DNA of 64,000 nt from Flavobacteriaceae bacterium F08102 (GCA_023015935.1 JALKAY010000003.1:347430-411429); one strand, 5' to 3'; shown: positions 9,188-19,361, counted from the stretch's first letter. Made by a program: numbers and translations. Notes: a model not told the origin generated them from the letters alone.

Positions 9188-9931
9188 TTATTGTTGCATG
9201 ATTTGAAGTAACTTTTCTTTTTTAGAGCGCGATACAGGTATGGACGTTCCGTTTTCAATCACCACATATTGACCGTCACTTTTTACAAATTCTTTCACGA
9301 AATTGGTATTGACCAAATAAGAATTATGTAATCTAAAAAAGGAAGGGTGATTAATCATGGCTTCTACTTCTTTAATTTTTTTTGAAATAAATTTTTTGGA
9401 ATTATCTGCAAAATAAATTTCACAATAATTCCCGTCTGCTTTACAGTAATAAATTTCATTAGGGTGGACAAATATAGTTTTACCTGCTAACGGAAGCATA
9501 ATTTTAGCTGGACTTGAGGTTGTCATAAAACTTTTAAATGCCGACTTCAAGTCATCACCTAACATGTTTTTTTCTTTATTGATTTTTATTTTGGCAACCG
9601 ACTTTATCAAATCATCAGAATCAATGGGTTTTAATAAATAATCGATAGCACTTTCTTTAAATGCCTTAATGGCATAATTATCAAATGCCGTTGTAATAAT
9701 CAGATCAAAATTTCTAAATGTTAAGTTTTGTAGTAACTGAAAACCATCCATCTCTGGCATTTCAATATCTAGAAATACACAATCAGGTTTTATATAATTG
9801 ATGGCCGAGATCGCCTCAAAAGGATCTGTAAAACTATCACATATTTTAATGTCTTGGCAAAAATTTTCAATTTCCCATTGCAAACTTTTGATGGCACTTA
9901 ATTCATCATCAACAAGTATAACTTTTATCAT
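9188..9931 (-). CDS. LytTR-family response regulator
   Basis: 247 residues. The N-terminal receiver domain has the acidic pair D8/D9, phospho-acceptor D55 in CVFLDIEMPEMDGF, and the K101 switch lysine in YLLKPID. The C-terminal LytTR DNA-binding domain (about 145-247) has the typical ADGNYCEIYF and FFRLHNSYLVN motifs and ends in the SRSKKEKLLQIM helix. It is first in the operon with the 46-codon ORF and the LytS-type kinase. Such Bacteroidota pairs usually regulate a small set of nearby or envelope genes; targets here are not evident. The region upstream (9932-10492) would carry its promoter. Confidence 0.94.
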   Translation of the reverse strand: MIKVILVDDELSAIKSLQWEIENFCQDIKICDSFTDPFEAISAINYIKPDCVFLDIEMPEMDGFQLLQNLTFRNFDLIITTAFDNYAIKAFKESAIDYLLKPIDSDDLIKSVAKIKINKEKNMLGDDLKSAFKSFMTTSSPAKIMLPLAGKTIFVHPNEIYYCKADGNYCEIYFADNSKKFISKKIKEVEAMINHPSFFRLHNSYLVNTNFVKEFVKSDGQYVVIENGTSIPVSRSKKEKLLQIMQQ

Positions 9932-10492
9932 GTGGTTCCGATTTAGGTATAAATATAATTGAATCTTAGGGGAATTTAAATTTTAATTACATCTGTGGTG
10001 TGTTCTATAGAATGAGTTGTACGAAATTCTGTATCAATGGTGAATTTACTTTAAAAGCACATTACAAACTCAATTTACAAAATTTTATACCAATGATACA
10101 ACCTTTCGTACTAGCGATATAATTCTATACGTATACCAAGACGTTGTCCGCTATATTTGATGTGATTAATAATGTCGTCGAAGTGAGGAGCACATGACCT
10201 CATAACTAGAATTATTTGTTGGATTACCCTAAGTTGATAAACATTTTTTATTCGAGATGCTAAGACTCAACAAACTAAAGCAATTAGTTTTTAGATAGGG
10301 TAAGATAAATAAATTAGAATTAGTAAAACACAAATTTAAAATGACATTTGAAGGTGAAGAGGGAGGTAAGTTAGGACGTGAAAATTCCCTCATTTAAAAA
10401 AAAAGGTGTCGATGTAGTTCTGCCGATTGTCCTGTTCATGAATTCAGGCAGATTGAATTAGTAGCTAAGGACCGAATAGTAAACCAAAAAAT
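9932..10492. other. Intergenic region upstream of response regulator and lipoprotein
   Basis: About 560 bases with divergent genes on both sides. Scattered short open stretches but no protein I can recognise, no tRNA or repeat array. It must contain the promoters of the LytTR operon (leftward) and the lipoprotein at 10493 (rightward). Confidence 0.4.
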
Positions 10493-11308
10493 ATGAAAAT
10501 GATTAAAAGAACAAAAAAGATGAAATGGTTGGTACTTTGTTTAAGTATGACTTTTCTCATTTCATGTACAACCGAGAGTACCGAAGATGACATTATTGAT
10601 CCCAAAGATGATGGAAATACAGAAGTTTTAGATTTTAATGCCAAAGGGGATTGTAAACCGGTAAAAATGATCCTTACCAATGGGAGTATTAGAAATTCTT
10701 ATACCATTACATACAATGCAGAAGGAAAAATAACCCAAGCTATTGGCGATGCAGGAAAATACACTTTTACTTATTCTAATGACACGTATTTTTATAGTAA
10801 TTATAATGCTCAAGGTAAGTTAACCCTGACAAAAGAGGTACAGTTAAACAACAACGGTGACCCAATATCATTCGTGGAAAGTCAATATGCTGATAATGGC
10901 GAAGTCTATAGAGTACAGGTAGGCACCTATACGTATGTTAATAATAAATTAGATGAATTAAAAATATCGGAAGATGGTTATCAAATACGATTGTATCGAT
11001 TTTTTTGGGAAAATGGAAACATAACTGAAGTAGAGGATAATGGTTTTATAGAAAGAAAATATGAATATTATGGCAACTATGATAGACCAACGGACTATTT
11101 AAATGTAGTTGATTTAATGGGATATTTACAAACTGGAGTATATTTCCTATATGGTAATGCGAACCTCATGAAACATTCAGAAGTCGATACCATTATTTCA
11201 GATTTTACGTATAGGTTTAATGATCACGGTAAATTAATTTCACAGAAGATAATTAGAAATGATATGTTTGATCCAATTTATTTTACACCAACGTATGAAT
11301 GTCAATAA
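10493..11308 (+). CDS. Lipoprotein with RHS/YD-like beta repeats, unknown function
   Basis: 271 residues. A type II signal peptide ends at a lipobox (FLISC, Cys about residue 25), followed by an acidic tether rich in Asp/Glu. The body is built of short beta-hairpin units such as YTITYNAEGKIT, KYTFTYSNDTYFY and YRFNDHGKLISQ, the pattern of YD-type or DUF4595-like repeats found in Bacteroidota surface lipoproteins. It is probably anchored to the outer membrane. It stands alone, with a strong hairpin terminator 5 bases downstream. No enzymatic motif; role unknown. Confidence 0.85.
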   Translation: MKMIKRTKKMKWLVLCLSMTFLISCTTESTEDDIIDPKDDGNTEVLDFNAKGDCKPVKMILTNGSIRNSYTITYNAEGKITQAIGDAGKYTFTYSNDTYFYSNYNAQGKLTLTKEVQLNNNGDPISFVESQYADNGEVYRVQVGTYTYVNNKLDELKISEDGYQIRLYRFFWENGNITEVEDNGFIERKYEYYGNYDRPTDYLNVVDLMGYLQTGVYFLYGNANLMKHSEVDTIISDFTYRFNDHGKLISQKIIRNDMFDPIYFTPTYECQ

Positions 11309-11313
11309 TAAAC

Positions 11314-11346
11314 AAACCTGACAGGTTTTTAAAACCTGTCAGGTTT
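11314..11346 (+). terminator. Perfect 16-bp hairpin, terminator or mobile palindrome
   Basis: AAACCTGACAGGTTTT and its exact complement are separated by one T. It lies immediately after the lipoprotein stop. The stem is far better than needed for termination. Near-identical AACCTGACAGGTT palindromes are common between genes in Bacteroidota, so it may be a dispersed palindromic repeat co-opted as a terminator. Confidence 0.65.
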
Positions 11347-11643
11347 GCAAAGTTAGCTGCCTTTCACGACAAAACCCGTCGGTGAGATAAGACCTTGAAT
11401 TTTATTTCCTTCACGCCTAACAAGCTTATCGTTTCACGTTGAAATTAACACATTTTACTTCTAGCTTTAACCCAAATTACTCCCTGTTTCTCTTCGTGAT
11501 GCTGCAGTAGTGTATTGTCCAAAAGCACTAATTAATCATCAGCAATCAATACTCAAATTATGAAAAAGTGATGCTATTTTAGTTCTTATGAATCAATTTA
11601 CTTTAGTTTTGTGTTACACATTGATCCATATAAACCTTTCTAT

Positions 11644-12393
11644 ATGCGCCTTTTATGTTTTGTTTTATTTAGTTTTTTTATTCAGTTATCAACGGCTCAA
11701 ATAAATAAACGAATCTCATTCAGATCTCTTTCGGTCGAAGAAGGTTTGTCGCAAAATAGTGTGATTAGTATAGCCCAAGATAGTATAGGGTATTTGTGGT
11801 TTGCTACACAAGACGGACTTAATCGCTATGATGGTAAAACATTTTAATATTATAACAAACAGTTTACTGATATTACAAGACCTAGCTACAGTAAATTAGG
11901 GAAAATATATGTGGATAGAAACGGTGATATTTGGATAATTACCATCGCTGGCGTACTGGAAAAATATACCAAAGAAACCGATTCTTTTACCGCAATACCG
12001 CGGTTTAAAAATGTCAGTGCAATCTATCAAGATAAAAAACAGAACTACTTTATTGGCACCTATGGCAATGGGCTATATAAAATAACTGGTAGTGACACTA
12101 TTCAACTATTAAACCAAGAGGATATCACTAAGGATATTTATACTATATACGAATTAAATAGTAAACTATATGCATCAGCAACCAACTCGATTATTGAAAT
12201 TGATGCATCAACCTATTCAAATAAATTTGAGAATAGCGCGGTGCATTACAGTATTTCGGTTCAAGACAAAAACAACAAAACTTGGGTTGGCACCTATGGC
12301 GCTGGACTCTACAGGTTTTCACTGGTAGATGAAAAAAAGTCCGTTCAAGTAAAGAATGATCTTTTTCATTTTTTTTCACAAGCAAAGGTGTAA
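11644..12393 (+). pseudogene. Two-component-type propeller sensor, N-terminal remnant
   Basis: Signal peptide (MRLLCFVLFSFFIQLSTAQ), then regulatory beta-propeller repeats (PF07494-like): SLSVEEGLSQNSVISIAQDS and YLWFATQDGLNRYDGKTF, later NYFIGTYGNGLYKI and TWVGTYGAGLYRF. An in-frame TAA at 11845 splits the frame after KTF where Gln fits well (KTF-stop-YYNKQF), and a second TAA ends it at 12391. A full family member has about 14 repeats, a Y_Y_Y domain and a signalling output (800-1300 residues); here only about 250 residues remain. It is upstream of, and in frame with, a LuxR remnant. SusCD loci are often controlled by such sensors, so it may be an abandoned regulator of locus A. Confidence 0.75.
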
Positions 12394-12789
12394 AAGACAT
12401 GTACGCTTAAATACCATTTGACCAATTTATCTGGAGAAAAAATATTTTTAAGACATAAGATTTTGTTGCATAAACTCGAAGATCAATTATTTGCGGTAAA
12501 CTATTTTTTTAAAATTACCGTGAAAGAGAATATTGAGCGTAATTTTGGTGTCGTTTAAGACCGTAATGTCGCTCCTAATATCAGAGAAACCATAAAAGTC
12601 ATTTCTCCAAGGGAAAGAGAAGTGCTATCTCTTGTAGCTGACGGATTTTCCTCGAAACAAATTGCGAATCAACTTTTTATCAGTAATCATACCGCCATAT
12701 CACATCGAAAGAATGTAATTGAAAAATTTAAGGTTAAGAATATGGCCCAACTTATAAAAAGGGCATCGTTCATGGTGGAGTTGTGGTGA
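12394..12789 (+). pseudogene. LuxR-family regulator, C-terminal remnant
   Basis: The frame continues after the 12391 TAA with LTNLSGEKIFLRHKILLHKL and a further ~40 residues, is interrupted by TAA at 12556, then gives a complete LuxR/GerE helix-turn-helix: ISPREREVLSLVADGFSSKQ, IANQLFISNHTAISHRKN and VIEKFKVKNMAQLIKRAS. The output domain is well conserved, so decay is recent or the domain was under selection for longer. No start codon with a plausible N-terminus remains. The segment before the HTH resembles the ligand part of stand-alone flavobacterial LuxR regulators rather than a propeller protein, so two genes may have been joined by deletion. Confidence 0.65.
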
Positions 12790-12846
12790 ATGGCATATTC
12801 TCTAGAACAACAAAATCATACTTTCTATCTACATAATCACTTAGGA

Positions 12847-14226
12847 TTAAATTCCTAATTCATTAAAAAGGTCAATAAGTTTTGGGTCAGAAGGTCTTGG
12901 AGCGTTTGAAGAAACGATGTTACCTTGAGGGTCGATTAATATAAAACGAGGAATTCCTTTAATTAAATAACTTTCAACAAACTTAGACTTCCAAGATTTA
13001 TCAGCTATCAGTTGGATACCGGACAGTTTTTCTTTTTTAACCATGGTTTTCCATTTATGATAGTCTTTTTCAGCATCAACGGAAATACTTACAAATTCTA
13101 TATTTTTGTCATGGTACGTTTTTTCTACTTTCTTTAAAAAAGGTATCTCAGCTTTACAAGGCGCACACCATGTAGCCCAAACATCTATATAAACATATTT
13201 CCCTTTTAAATCATCCAAAGATGTTGTTTCTCCGTTATAGTTTTCGTAACCAGAAAACTTAGGAGAAGGTTGACCTTTCGAAACTAACTTTAATATATCA
13301 TAATGTTCTTTAATCTTTGCTTTATGCATGTTATTTGTTGAAGTAGCATTAAAAGCAGTGTAAAAAGCTTCTAGATCATCGGTAAAGGCAATATTGCTTT
13401 TAACTTTAGAAAACAAGAGACTATTTTTTACATCTTCATTTTTAATATTGCTTATACTTTTAATGATAGCAAGCCCGTAATCGATAGAGTCGTTAGTTGC
13501 GTATTTGTCAGCTAACTTCATGGTTATGGAGGAAACTAAATTCTTGTAAGCGGAAGAAAACATATAATCATCGGCATTTTCTACAGATAGGTTGTCAAGT
13601 TCAGACAGGAAACCTTTAGAAACGCGAAAATCATCTTTTTGGGTATAATAAGCATGATAGTTTTGATACTTGGTGAGACTTACTAAATATTCGTATGCTA
13701 GATTTCTTTTTTCTTTTTTTAAGAAAAGTGTATCAATCGATTCGTACTCATTGAGTAAGTTAAGATTTGCAGTTTTTATTTCAGCCATTTTAGCTTTATA
13801 AGCATCTTCGTATAATGTATATACAGTACTTGGTTGACCGAATAACTCAGTGAGCTTTTTTTCTTTTGCCAATTGATACCTACTCGCATCAGCACCTACC
13901 CCAGAAAGCTCTAGAGAATTTTCATAATCATTAACATCATAAGTGATATGAATGTGATAACCCGTATCTAAATATAGCTTTGTAGAATTTTCACCATCAA
14001 ATAACACGTACTTACCTGGCTTGGTATTCAAGGTGTCAAGAAAATTACCATTGGTTGTTAAATTGACGGTGTCAATGGTATTCTGATTACTCATATTGCG
14101 AAGTACGAGGGATTTTAATTCTTTATTGATGATTTTTCCGGACAATATTGTGTAGTCTACTTTAGTTTCTTTTTTACAGGAAATAATTGTAAGGGCTACA
14201 ATAGATAAATAAATAATTTTTTTCAT
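12847..14226 (-). CDS. TlpA-family thioredoxin-like lipoprotein (locus A)
   Basis: 459 residues. The signal peptide ends in a lipobox (TIISC, Cys 17). A DUF4369-like N-terminal domain (about 25-130) is followed by a helical linker and a C-terminal thioredoxin-fold domain (about 310-459). The redox motif is W-C-A-P-C in WATWCAPCKAEIPFL, with a cis-Pro in GIPRFILID. It is expected to act as an envelope-anchored thiol-disulfide oxidoreductase. It lies after susD of locus A, separated by a strong hairpin, so its expression may be lower or independent. Closely similar in domain plan and sequence to the locus C protein at 33807 and the remnant at 36412. Confidence 0.92.
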   Translation of the reverse strand: MKKIIYLSIVALTIISCKKETKVDYTILSGKIINKELKSLVLRNMSNQNTIDTVNLTTNGNFLDTLNTKPGKYVLFDGENSTKLYLDTGYHIHITYDVNDYENSLELSGVGADASRYQLAKEKKLTELFGQPSTVYTLYEDAYKAKMAEIKTANLNLLNEYESIDTLFLKKEKRNLAYEYLVSLTKYQNYHAYYTQKDDFRVSKGFLSELDNLSVENADDYMFSSAYKNLVSSITMKLADKYATNDSIDYGLAIIKSISNIKNEDVKNSLLFSKVKSNIAFTDDLEAFYTAFNATSTNNMHKAKIKEHYDILKLVSKGQPSPKFSGYENYNGETTSLDDLKGKYVYIDVWATWCAPCKAEIPFLKKVEKTYHDKNIEFVSISVDAEKDYHKWKTMVKKEKLSGIQLIADKSWKSKFVESYLIKGIPRFILIDPQGNIVSSNAPRPSDPKLIDLFNELGI

Positions 14227-14314
14227 AGGATTTTTTAATTGTCTGATGTTTTGTACATCATGTCTTAAAACAATATTTATTATTGACTTAGATAGTTAAA
14301 TTAGAATAAAAAGA

Positions 14315-14356
14315 AAGTTTAGTAAAAGAAAGTTTTAACTTCCTTTTACTAAACTT
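14315..14356 (-). terminator. Long inverted repeat between susD and tlpA (locus A)
   Basis: AAGTTTAGTAAAAG and its complement CTTTTACTAAACTT flank a short, partly pairing centre. It sits between the susD stop and the tlpA start and could attenuate read-through into tlpA. There is no long T-tract on either side, so it may instead protect the susCD transcript end. Confidence 0.55.
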
Positions 14357-14388
14357 AGAAGAGTATACCTTATAACTAAATGTTTTAG

Positions 14389-15756
14389 TTATTGATCATA
14401 TCCCGGATTTTGTTGAATTTTTTTGTTGCTAGAAAGAACTTCAAGAGACGGTATTGGCATTATAAATTGATCCTCACTCGTTACTGTTGGCTTAATCTCC
14501 TTAATGTCAAGATCTCCAGCTAGATGATATCTTATTAAATCAAACCAATCTTCACCATTTTCAAAGTGAAGCTCCATCCATTTTTCTAATCTAATCATTT
14601 CTAAAAAGTCATCTAGATTTGCAGGATTTTTTGCTGGCAAATCGACTCTGGATCTTATTTTATTTACTAGTTCTATGGCGACTGTTAAGTCCCCAATATT
14701 ACCACCATTCGCTTTTACTATTCGAGTTCTTGCCTCAGCGTAAATGAGCCATATTTCGGGGATTCTTAAATGCATCCATGCAGGAGCATTTTCATTTCTA
14801 TACGTATATTTAAATCCCGCCAGTGCATTCCAGCTATTAAGTGGTGATTTTCTAACTTCATCTCCTTCCAAAGCAAATAAATCATCTAATAAAGGAGAGC
14901 CAATACCCACCCCTGGATTATAATCTCCACCTAAATTATAAGCTACGGAGAAGTCTGTTGCTGTAGCAAAAAGAACATCTGATGATTCATACGAGTTTTC
15001 AAAAACTTCTGTATATGTTTCATTTAGGGTCAAGCTTATAAAATCATTCGCCAATGCCGCTGCTTCAACATATTTTCCCATGAAGAAAAGCACTTTCGCT
15101 TTAAAAGCTTTTACCCCTTCGAGTGTTGCTCTTGAAACATCGCCAGCTTGTGGTATACCACTATCCAAAGCGGCGTCTAAGTCTTCAATGATGGCGTCAT
15201 AACTCTCTTGAACCGTATTTCTTTTAAGTCCATCGGAATCTAGAGGATCCAAAGTAATACCATATGCTGAAGATAAATTATAAAATTGTCCAAAAGATCT
15301 TAGTAAATAAAAGCGACTTACTGCTCTTAAAAATTTAGCTTCTCCAATGACAAGTTTTTTATCTATTTCTGATAACACACTATTAGGTATGTTATTGATC
15401 AACTCATTTGTATTTACCAGTACGTTATATCCGCCAGCATATATTTTTCGCAACGTAGAGGTTTCTGGTGAGATATCATTATTCAGCGCTTGAACACCAA
15501 ACCCGTTCCAATTAATAAGGGGAGTTCTGGCTGAAATACCTTGAGCAGATACAGCTGCAGGTAGAGGTAACATTGTTCTTAAAGTTGCATAAGTTCCTGT
15601 TACTGCTAAATTTATTAATGCTTCACTTTGATAAACTTCATCTATTGGAATAACTCCATTATTCTCAACATCATCTAATGATTGTGCAATTTCACAAGAA
15701 GTTAAAGAAAGCACTATTGCAACTAGTGTAATACGTATTTTATATAAATTTTTCAT
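14389..15756 (-). CDS. SusD/RagB-family nutrient-binding lipoprotein (locus A)
   Basis: 455 residues. Lipoprotein signal (SLTSC, Cys 21). SusD-type TPR scaffold with the usual landmarks: an N-terminal VTGTYATLR helix, the FLRAVSRFYLLRSFGQFY repeat region, RIPEIWLIYAEARTRI, and the C-terminal RLEKWMELHFENGEDWFDL with the terminal QQNPGYDQ. It forms the surface lid over the SusC pore and binds the substrate outside the cell. It starts 12 bases after the susC stop. The substrate cannot be read from sequence; no polysaccharide-degrading enzyme is nearby. Confidence 0.94.
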   Translation of the reverse strand: MKNLYKIRITLVAIVLSLTSCEIAQSLDDVENNGVIPIDEVYQSEALINLAVTGTYATLRTMLPLPAAVSAQGISARTPLINWNGFGVQALNNDISPETSTLRKIYAGGYNVLVNTNELINNIPNSVLSEIDKKLVIGEAKFLRAVSRFYLLRSFGQFYNLSSAYGITLDPLDSDGLKRNTVQESYDAIIEDLDAALDSGIPQAGDVSRATLEGVKAFKAKVLFFMGKYVEAAALANDFISLTLNETYTEVFENSYESSDVLFATATDFSVAYNLGGDYNPGVGIGSPLLDDLFALEGDEVRKSPLNSWNALAGFKYTYRNENAPAWMHLRIPEIWLIYAEARTRIVKANGGNIGDLTVAIELVNKIRSRVDLPAKNPANLDDFLEMIRLEKWMELHFENGEDWFDLIRYHLAGDLDIKEIKPTVTSEDQFIMPIPSLEVLSSNKKIQQNPGYDQ

Positions 15757-15768
15757 TGTTGTCTTTTT

Positions 15769-18700
15769 TTAAAATGTTGCTCTTAAACCGAATGCTATTG
15801 TTCTTATTCCAGGATACTTTCCAAAATCGATATTGGTATTTTTAGTTCCTACGCCTACATTAGAGCTATTGGCACCTTCAGGGTCTATGTCTGGATATTT
15901 AGTCCATGTATACATGTTTAAAGCGTTAACGGTAAAGCTTGCTTGTGAAAGATTTAATTTTTTCAAAAACTTAGAAGGTATGTTATATTGAATAGAAATA
16001 TTTTTCAATTTAACAAATGACGCATCTTCTAATTCAGCAGTAGAAGTAACAAGTCGTGAATTACCCGATCGAGCTAGTCTTAATTCCGGATATTTAGTGT
16101 CACCTTTCCCTGGAGACCATGCATTATTAACTTGATCTTTGGTTAAATTGTACCCCCTATATTCTCCCAAGGCAATTCTTTGTCCAGGGCGCCATAACTT
16201 ATCCACACCAGTGGTAAATTGAAAATCAAATCCAAATTCAAAATCTTTTACTCGTACTCGGTTGCTCCAGCCACCGTATGAATCAGGTTGATTGTCTCCA
16301 ATTATTTTTCGATCTAAGGAATTAATAACACCATTATCATCAAGATCTTTAAATTTCACATCACCAATAACTGGATTTCCTTGTGTTGCATGGGAATCTA
16401 TTTCTTCTTGGTTTTTAAAAATTCCTTCAGCAACATAGCCAAGTATTGATCCAGATGAAGAACCTTCTGGTAAAAGTGCGTTGTATTTTGCGGATAAAGA
16501 CCCCCCCATTTTTTCTATAGTGTTTTGAACAAAACTTATATTAAATGAAGAATTCCATTGTATATCCTTTGTTTTAAGTAACATACCTTCTACTGCAATT
16601 TCATATCCTTTGTTTGTAATTTCACTATCTGAGTTTCCATATATAGTGGAAGAACCAGAAGAAGGCATTGCTGAATTGTACAATAACATGTCTTTTGTTG
16701 ACCGATTGAAATAATTAATTGTGGAATTTAACCTATGTTGAAAAAATGAAAAATCTACTCCGAGATTAAATTCATTAGTTTTTTCCCATCCAATTGAGGA
16801 ATCAGCTAAAGGAGATAATGCTATGGCAGGGGCTTCTCCGTATTGAGTTGGTGTGTCAGGAAGAGAAGTGCCATAATAACGAATATTAGAAAAATCAGGT
16901 AAATTTGCTCTTCCTGTTCTACCATAAGAAAATCTAAACTTTAAATCGTCAATAAATGTAGCATCTTTTAAAAATTGTTCATTAGAGACTCTCCAAGCAA
17001 CAGAAGCCGCAGGGAAATAAGCCCATCTATTATCAGGACCAAATTTAGAGTATCCGTCTAATCTATTTGTAAATGTAAAATAGTATCTACTATTATAGTT
17101 ATAACTCACTCTAGAAAAATAAGATTGTAATCTACTTTGAGAATAGTGTTGAAATATTCTAGATGTATTTTCGCTTAAGCCAGCAACATCTGAAAAATCT
17201 GAACTAGGAATTCCATTATAGGTTAAACCTGATAAATCAATTTCTCTATAATCAAATGTATTCCCTAAAATTACATTTAAATTATGACTGTCAAATACTT
17301 TATTAAATGTAAGGGTTGTTTCCCAAGTAGCATTTGATGAATTTGAATAAGAATCATTACGTACATTACCGCTACCATTACCCCCATAAAATGTATCAAT
17401 GTAACTGTTGGTTATGCTTGCCGAAATTGTAGATCGTAAGACAAAGTTTTTCAAAAAAGTTAATGCTGCATACGCATTCCCTGAAAAGTTTTTTGCATTT
17501 CTATTTTCTTTATCATATTGTCTGTCGTAAAGTAAATTTGTGTATGGGTTATCTTCTTCGTCTAAGAAAAACAACTCTCCATTTTCATTTCTTACAGGAA
17601 GGTCTGGTCTTGTATTATATACCCCATTAAAAGATTTTATAGTTCCAATAGTGGCTTTAGAGGTTTGATAAGACAATCCTCCTCCTACTTTAAAATTATC
17701 AACAATGTTTGTGTTAAAGTTACCTCTAATAGAATGTGTTGTATAATCATCATCCAAAAATATCCCCTCTTGCTTAACTCTATTTATAGAAAAAAAGTAA
17801 TCATTATTTTGTCCGCCACCCCTAACATTTAAATTTACGTTATAAGTTTGTGCATTCTTTTTTGTTATTTCATCTTGCCAATCAACATCAGAGTCCATAA
17901 AGTAACTATCGATAACAGTATCTGTAGTTGGATCTACAATAAGTGCTGCATCTTCATTTCCAGGAAGTACTCTGTGTGTAGCACGAGCTGCTTTTACTAA
18001 AACCTCTTTATATTCACTTGCGTTCAATAAGTCTAATTTATTTATTGGATTACTAAATGACAATGATGTGTTAAAGTTGAATAACGCTTTTTGGTTTTTT
18101 CTACCACGTTTGGTTGTAATTAAAACAACACCATTAGAGGCTCTAGAACCATATATTGCAGTAGCGCTTGCATCTTTAAGAATATCTATGGTTTCAATAT
18201 CTGAGGGTGAAACAATTTCCAATGGGTTTGTTCTATAAACACCACCTTTTCCGTTATTGTAATTACTAGGTATGTTGTCTTCAACAAGGAATGGAATACC
18301 ATCAATTACATAGAGTGGTTGGTTTGCACCTGTAAAGGATGTTACCCCACGAATATTAACAATAGCCGTTGAACCTGGTTGTCCAGAACTTTGAGTTACG
18401 CTAACTCCCGCTAGTTTACCTCCTAGTAAATTTTCAATGGTACTTCCAACAGGCAATACAACGTCTTTACCTTTAATAGATGTTATAGAACTTGTTACAT
18501 CTCTTCTTTTTTGTGAACCATAGCCAATTAAAACAACTTCTTCAAGTTCGCTGGTTTTTTCTTTTAAAACAACATTTAATACAGCAGCATTACCGACGGT
18601 ATGTTCTTGGGTTTCAAATCCCATATAGGTGAAAACTAAAACATCTGTATTCTGAGCAGTTAGTACATAATTTCCATCAAAATCGGTAGTTGTTCCTCGA

Positions 18701-19167
18701 TTGGTGTTTTTAATATAGACAGTTACTCCAGTCAACGGTAAACCAATACTATCAGTTACTTTACCAGAAATTTGTATTTGATCTTTTGTTTGTAAGGGAT
18801 TTTTTTCTTTAATAATGATGGTGTCGTTCCCCAACAATTTCACCTCAAAATCACCCACAGAAAGAATTTTCTCTAGCAGTTTATTAGAACGGATAACCCC
18901 TTTTTTTAATTTAATTTTTGGGAAGCCATAGAACAAATCTGATTTGTAAATAAATGAATAGTTTGTTTGTTGGTCTATCATTTCGAAAACCTCATCGATC
19001 GTCAACGTTTTATTCGAATCAATCTCAATTTTAGAATTCTGGGAGAATATTGCTCCAGAAGAAAAGCTAAAAACAGTGGTGCAGAATAAGAATAAAAAAG
19101 TTTTCATAATGAATTTCAGGATCCGCTTTCTTTCATGAAAACGGATGATTGTAAGTTTTAATTCCAT
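15769..19167 (-). CDS. SusC/RagA-type TonB-dependent transporter with STN domain (locus A)
   Basis: 1132 residues. After a 20-residue basic leader comes the signal peptide (MKTFLFLFCTTVFSFSSG), then an STN signalling domain (about 45-100: TIDEVFEMIDQQTNYSFIYK), a carboxypeptidase-D-like domain (ISGKVTDSIGLPLTGVTVYI), a TonB-box-like EEVVLIGYGSQK, the plug (PLYVIDGIPF, IDILKDASATAIYGSRASNG) and a 22-strand barrel ending in Phe. It imports ligand across the outer membrane using TonB. The STN domain implies signalling to the FecR anti-sigma factor next door. The leader before the signal peptide is conserved in all three loci, so I keep the ATG at 19167. Confidence 0.96.
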   Translation of the reverse strand: MELKLTIIRFHERKRILKFIMKTFLFLFCTTVFSFSSGAIFSQNSKIEIDSNKTLTIDEVFEMIDQQTNYSFIYKSDLFYGFPKIKLKKGVIRSNKLLEKILSVGDFEVKLLGNDTIIIKEKNPLQTKDQIQISGKVTDSIGLPLTGVTVYIKNTNRGTTTDFDGNYVLTAQNTDVLVFTYMGFETQEHTVGNAAVLNVVLKEKTSELEEVVLIGYGSQKRRDVTSSITSIKGKDVVLPVGSTIENLLGGKLAGVSVTQSSGQPGSTAIVNIRGVTSFTGANQPLYVIDGIPFLVEDNIPSNYNNGKGGVYRTNPLEIVSPSDIETIDILKDASATAIYGSRASNGVVLITTKRGRKNQKALFNFNTSLSFSNPINKLDLLNASEYKEVLVKAARATHRVLPGNEDAALIVDPTTDTVIDSYFMDSDVDWQDEITKKNAQTYNVNLNVRGGGQNNDYFFSINRVKQEGIFLDDDYTTHSIRGNFNTNIVDNFKVGGGLSYQTSKATIGTIKSFNGVYNTRPDLPVRNENGELFFLDEEDNPYTNLLYDRQYDKENRNAKNFSGNAYAALTFLKNFVLRSTISASITNSYIDTFYGGNGSGNVRNDSYSNSSNATWETTLTFNKVFDSHNLNVILGNTFDYREIDLSGLTYNGIPSSDFSDVAGLSENTSRIFQHYSQSRLQSYFSRVSYNYNSRYYFTFTNRLDGYSKFGPDNRWAYFPAASVAWRVSNEQFLKDATFIDDLKFRFSYGRTGRANLPDFSNIRYYGTSLPDTPTQYGEAPAIALSPLADSSIGWEKTNEFNLGVDFSFFQHRLNSTINYFNRSTKDMLLYNSAMPSSGSSTIYGNSDSEITNKGYEIAVEGMLLKTKDIQWNSSFNISFVQNTIEKMGGSLSAKYNALLPEGSSSGSILGYVAEGIFKNQEEIDSHATQGNPVIGDVKFKDLDDNGVINSLDRKIIGDNQPDSYGGWSNRVRVKDFEFGFDFQFTTGVDKLWRPGQRIALGEYRGYNLTKDQVNNAWSPGKGDTKYPELRLARSGNSRLVTSTAELEDASFVKLKNISIQYNIPSKFLKKLNLSQASFTVNALNMYTWTKYPDIDPEGANSSNVGVGTKNTNIDFGKYPGIRTIAFGLRATF

Positions 19168-19361
19168 AAATTTGTATTGTATTAGTTAATTAATTAATGC
19201 ATCTAAAGGGGAAGTGAAGGTATGTTTGTCAGAAATCGGACCCTCTTTCCCTTTTCTATTTAATGTTGTCTCATATGTTTATTTTAAGTTAATTATTCAT
19301 TCTTTTTAAAGGTTTGAATTTTTAGCGAACGTAATAGCTTTTTGAGTTACGTTAGTGATTC
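19168..19361. promoter_or_regulatory. Leader and probable promoter region of susC (locus A)
   Basis: Spacer between fecR and susC. Immediately before the susC ATG the minus strand reads TTAACTAATACAATACAAAT then TTATGG; almost the same bases precede susC in locus B (26711-26735) and, less exactly, in locus C (42206-42235). Conservation in three otherwise diverged loci suggests a shared promoter or leader element read by the cognate ECF sigma factors. Confidence 0.4.
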
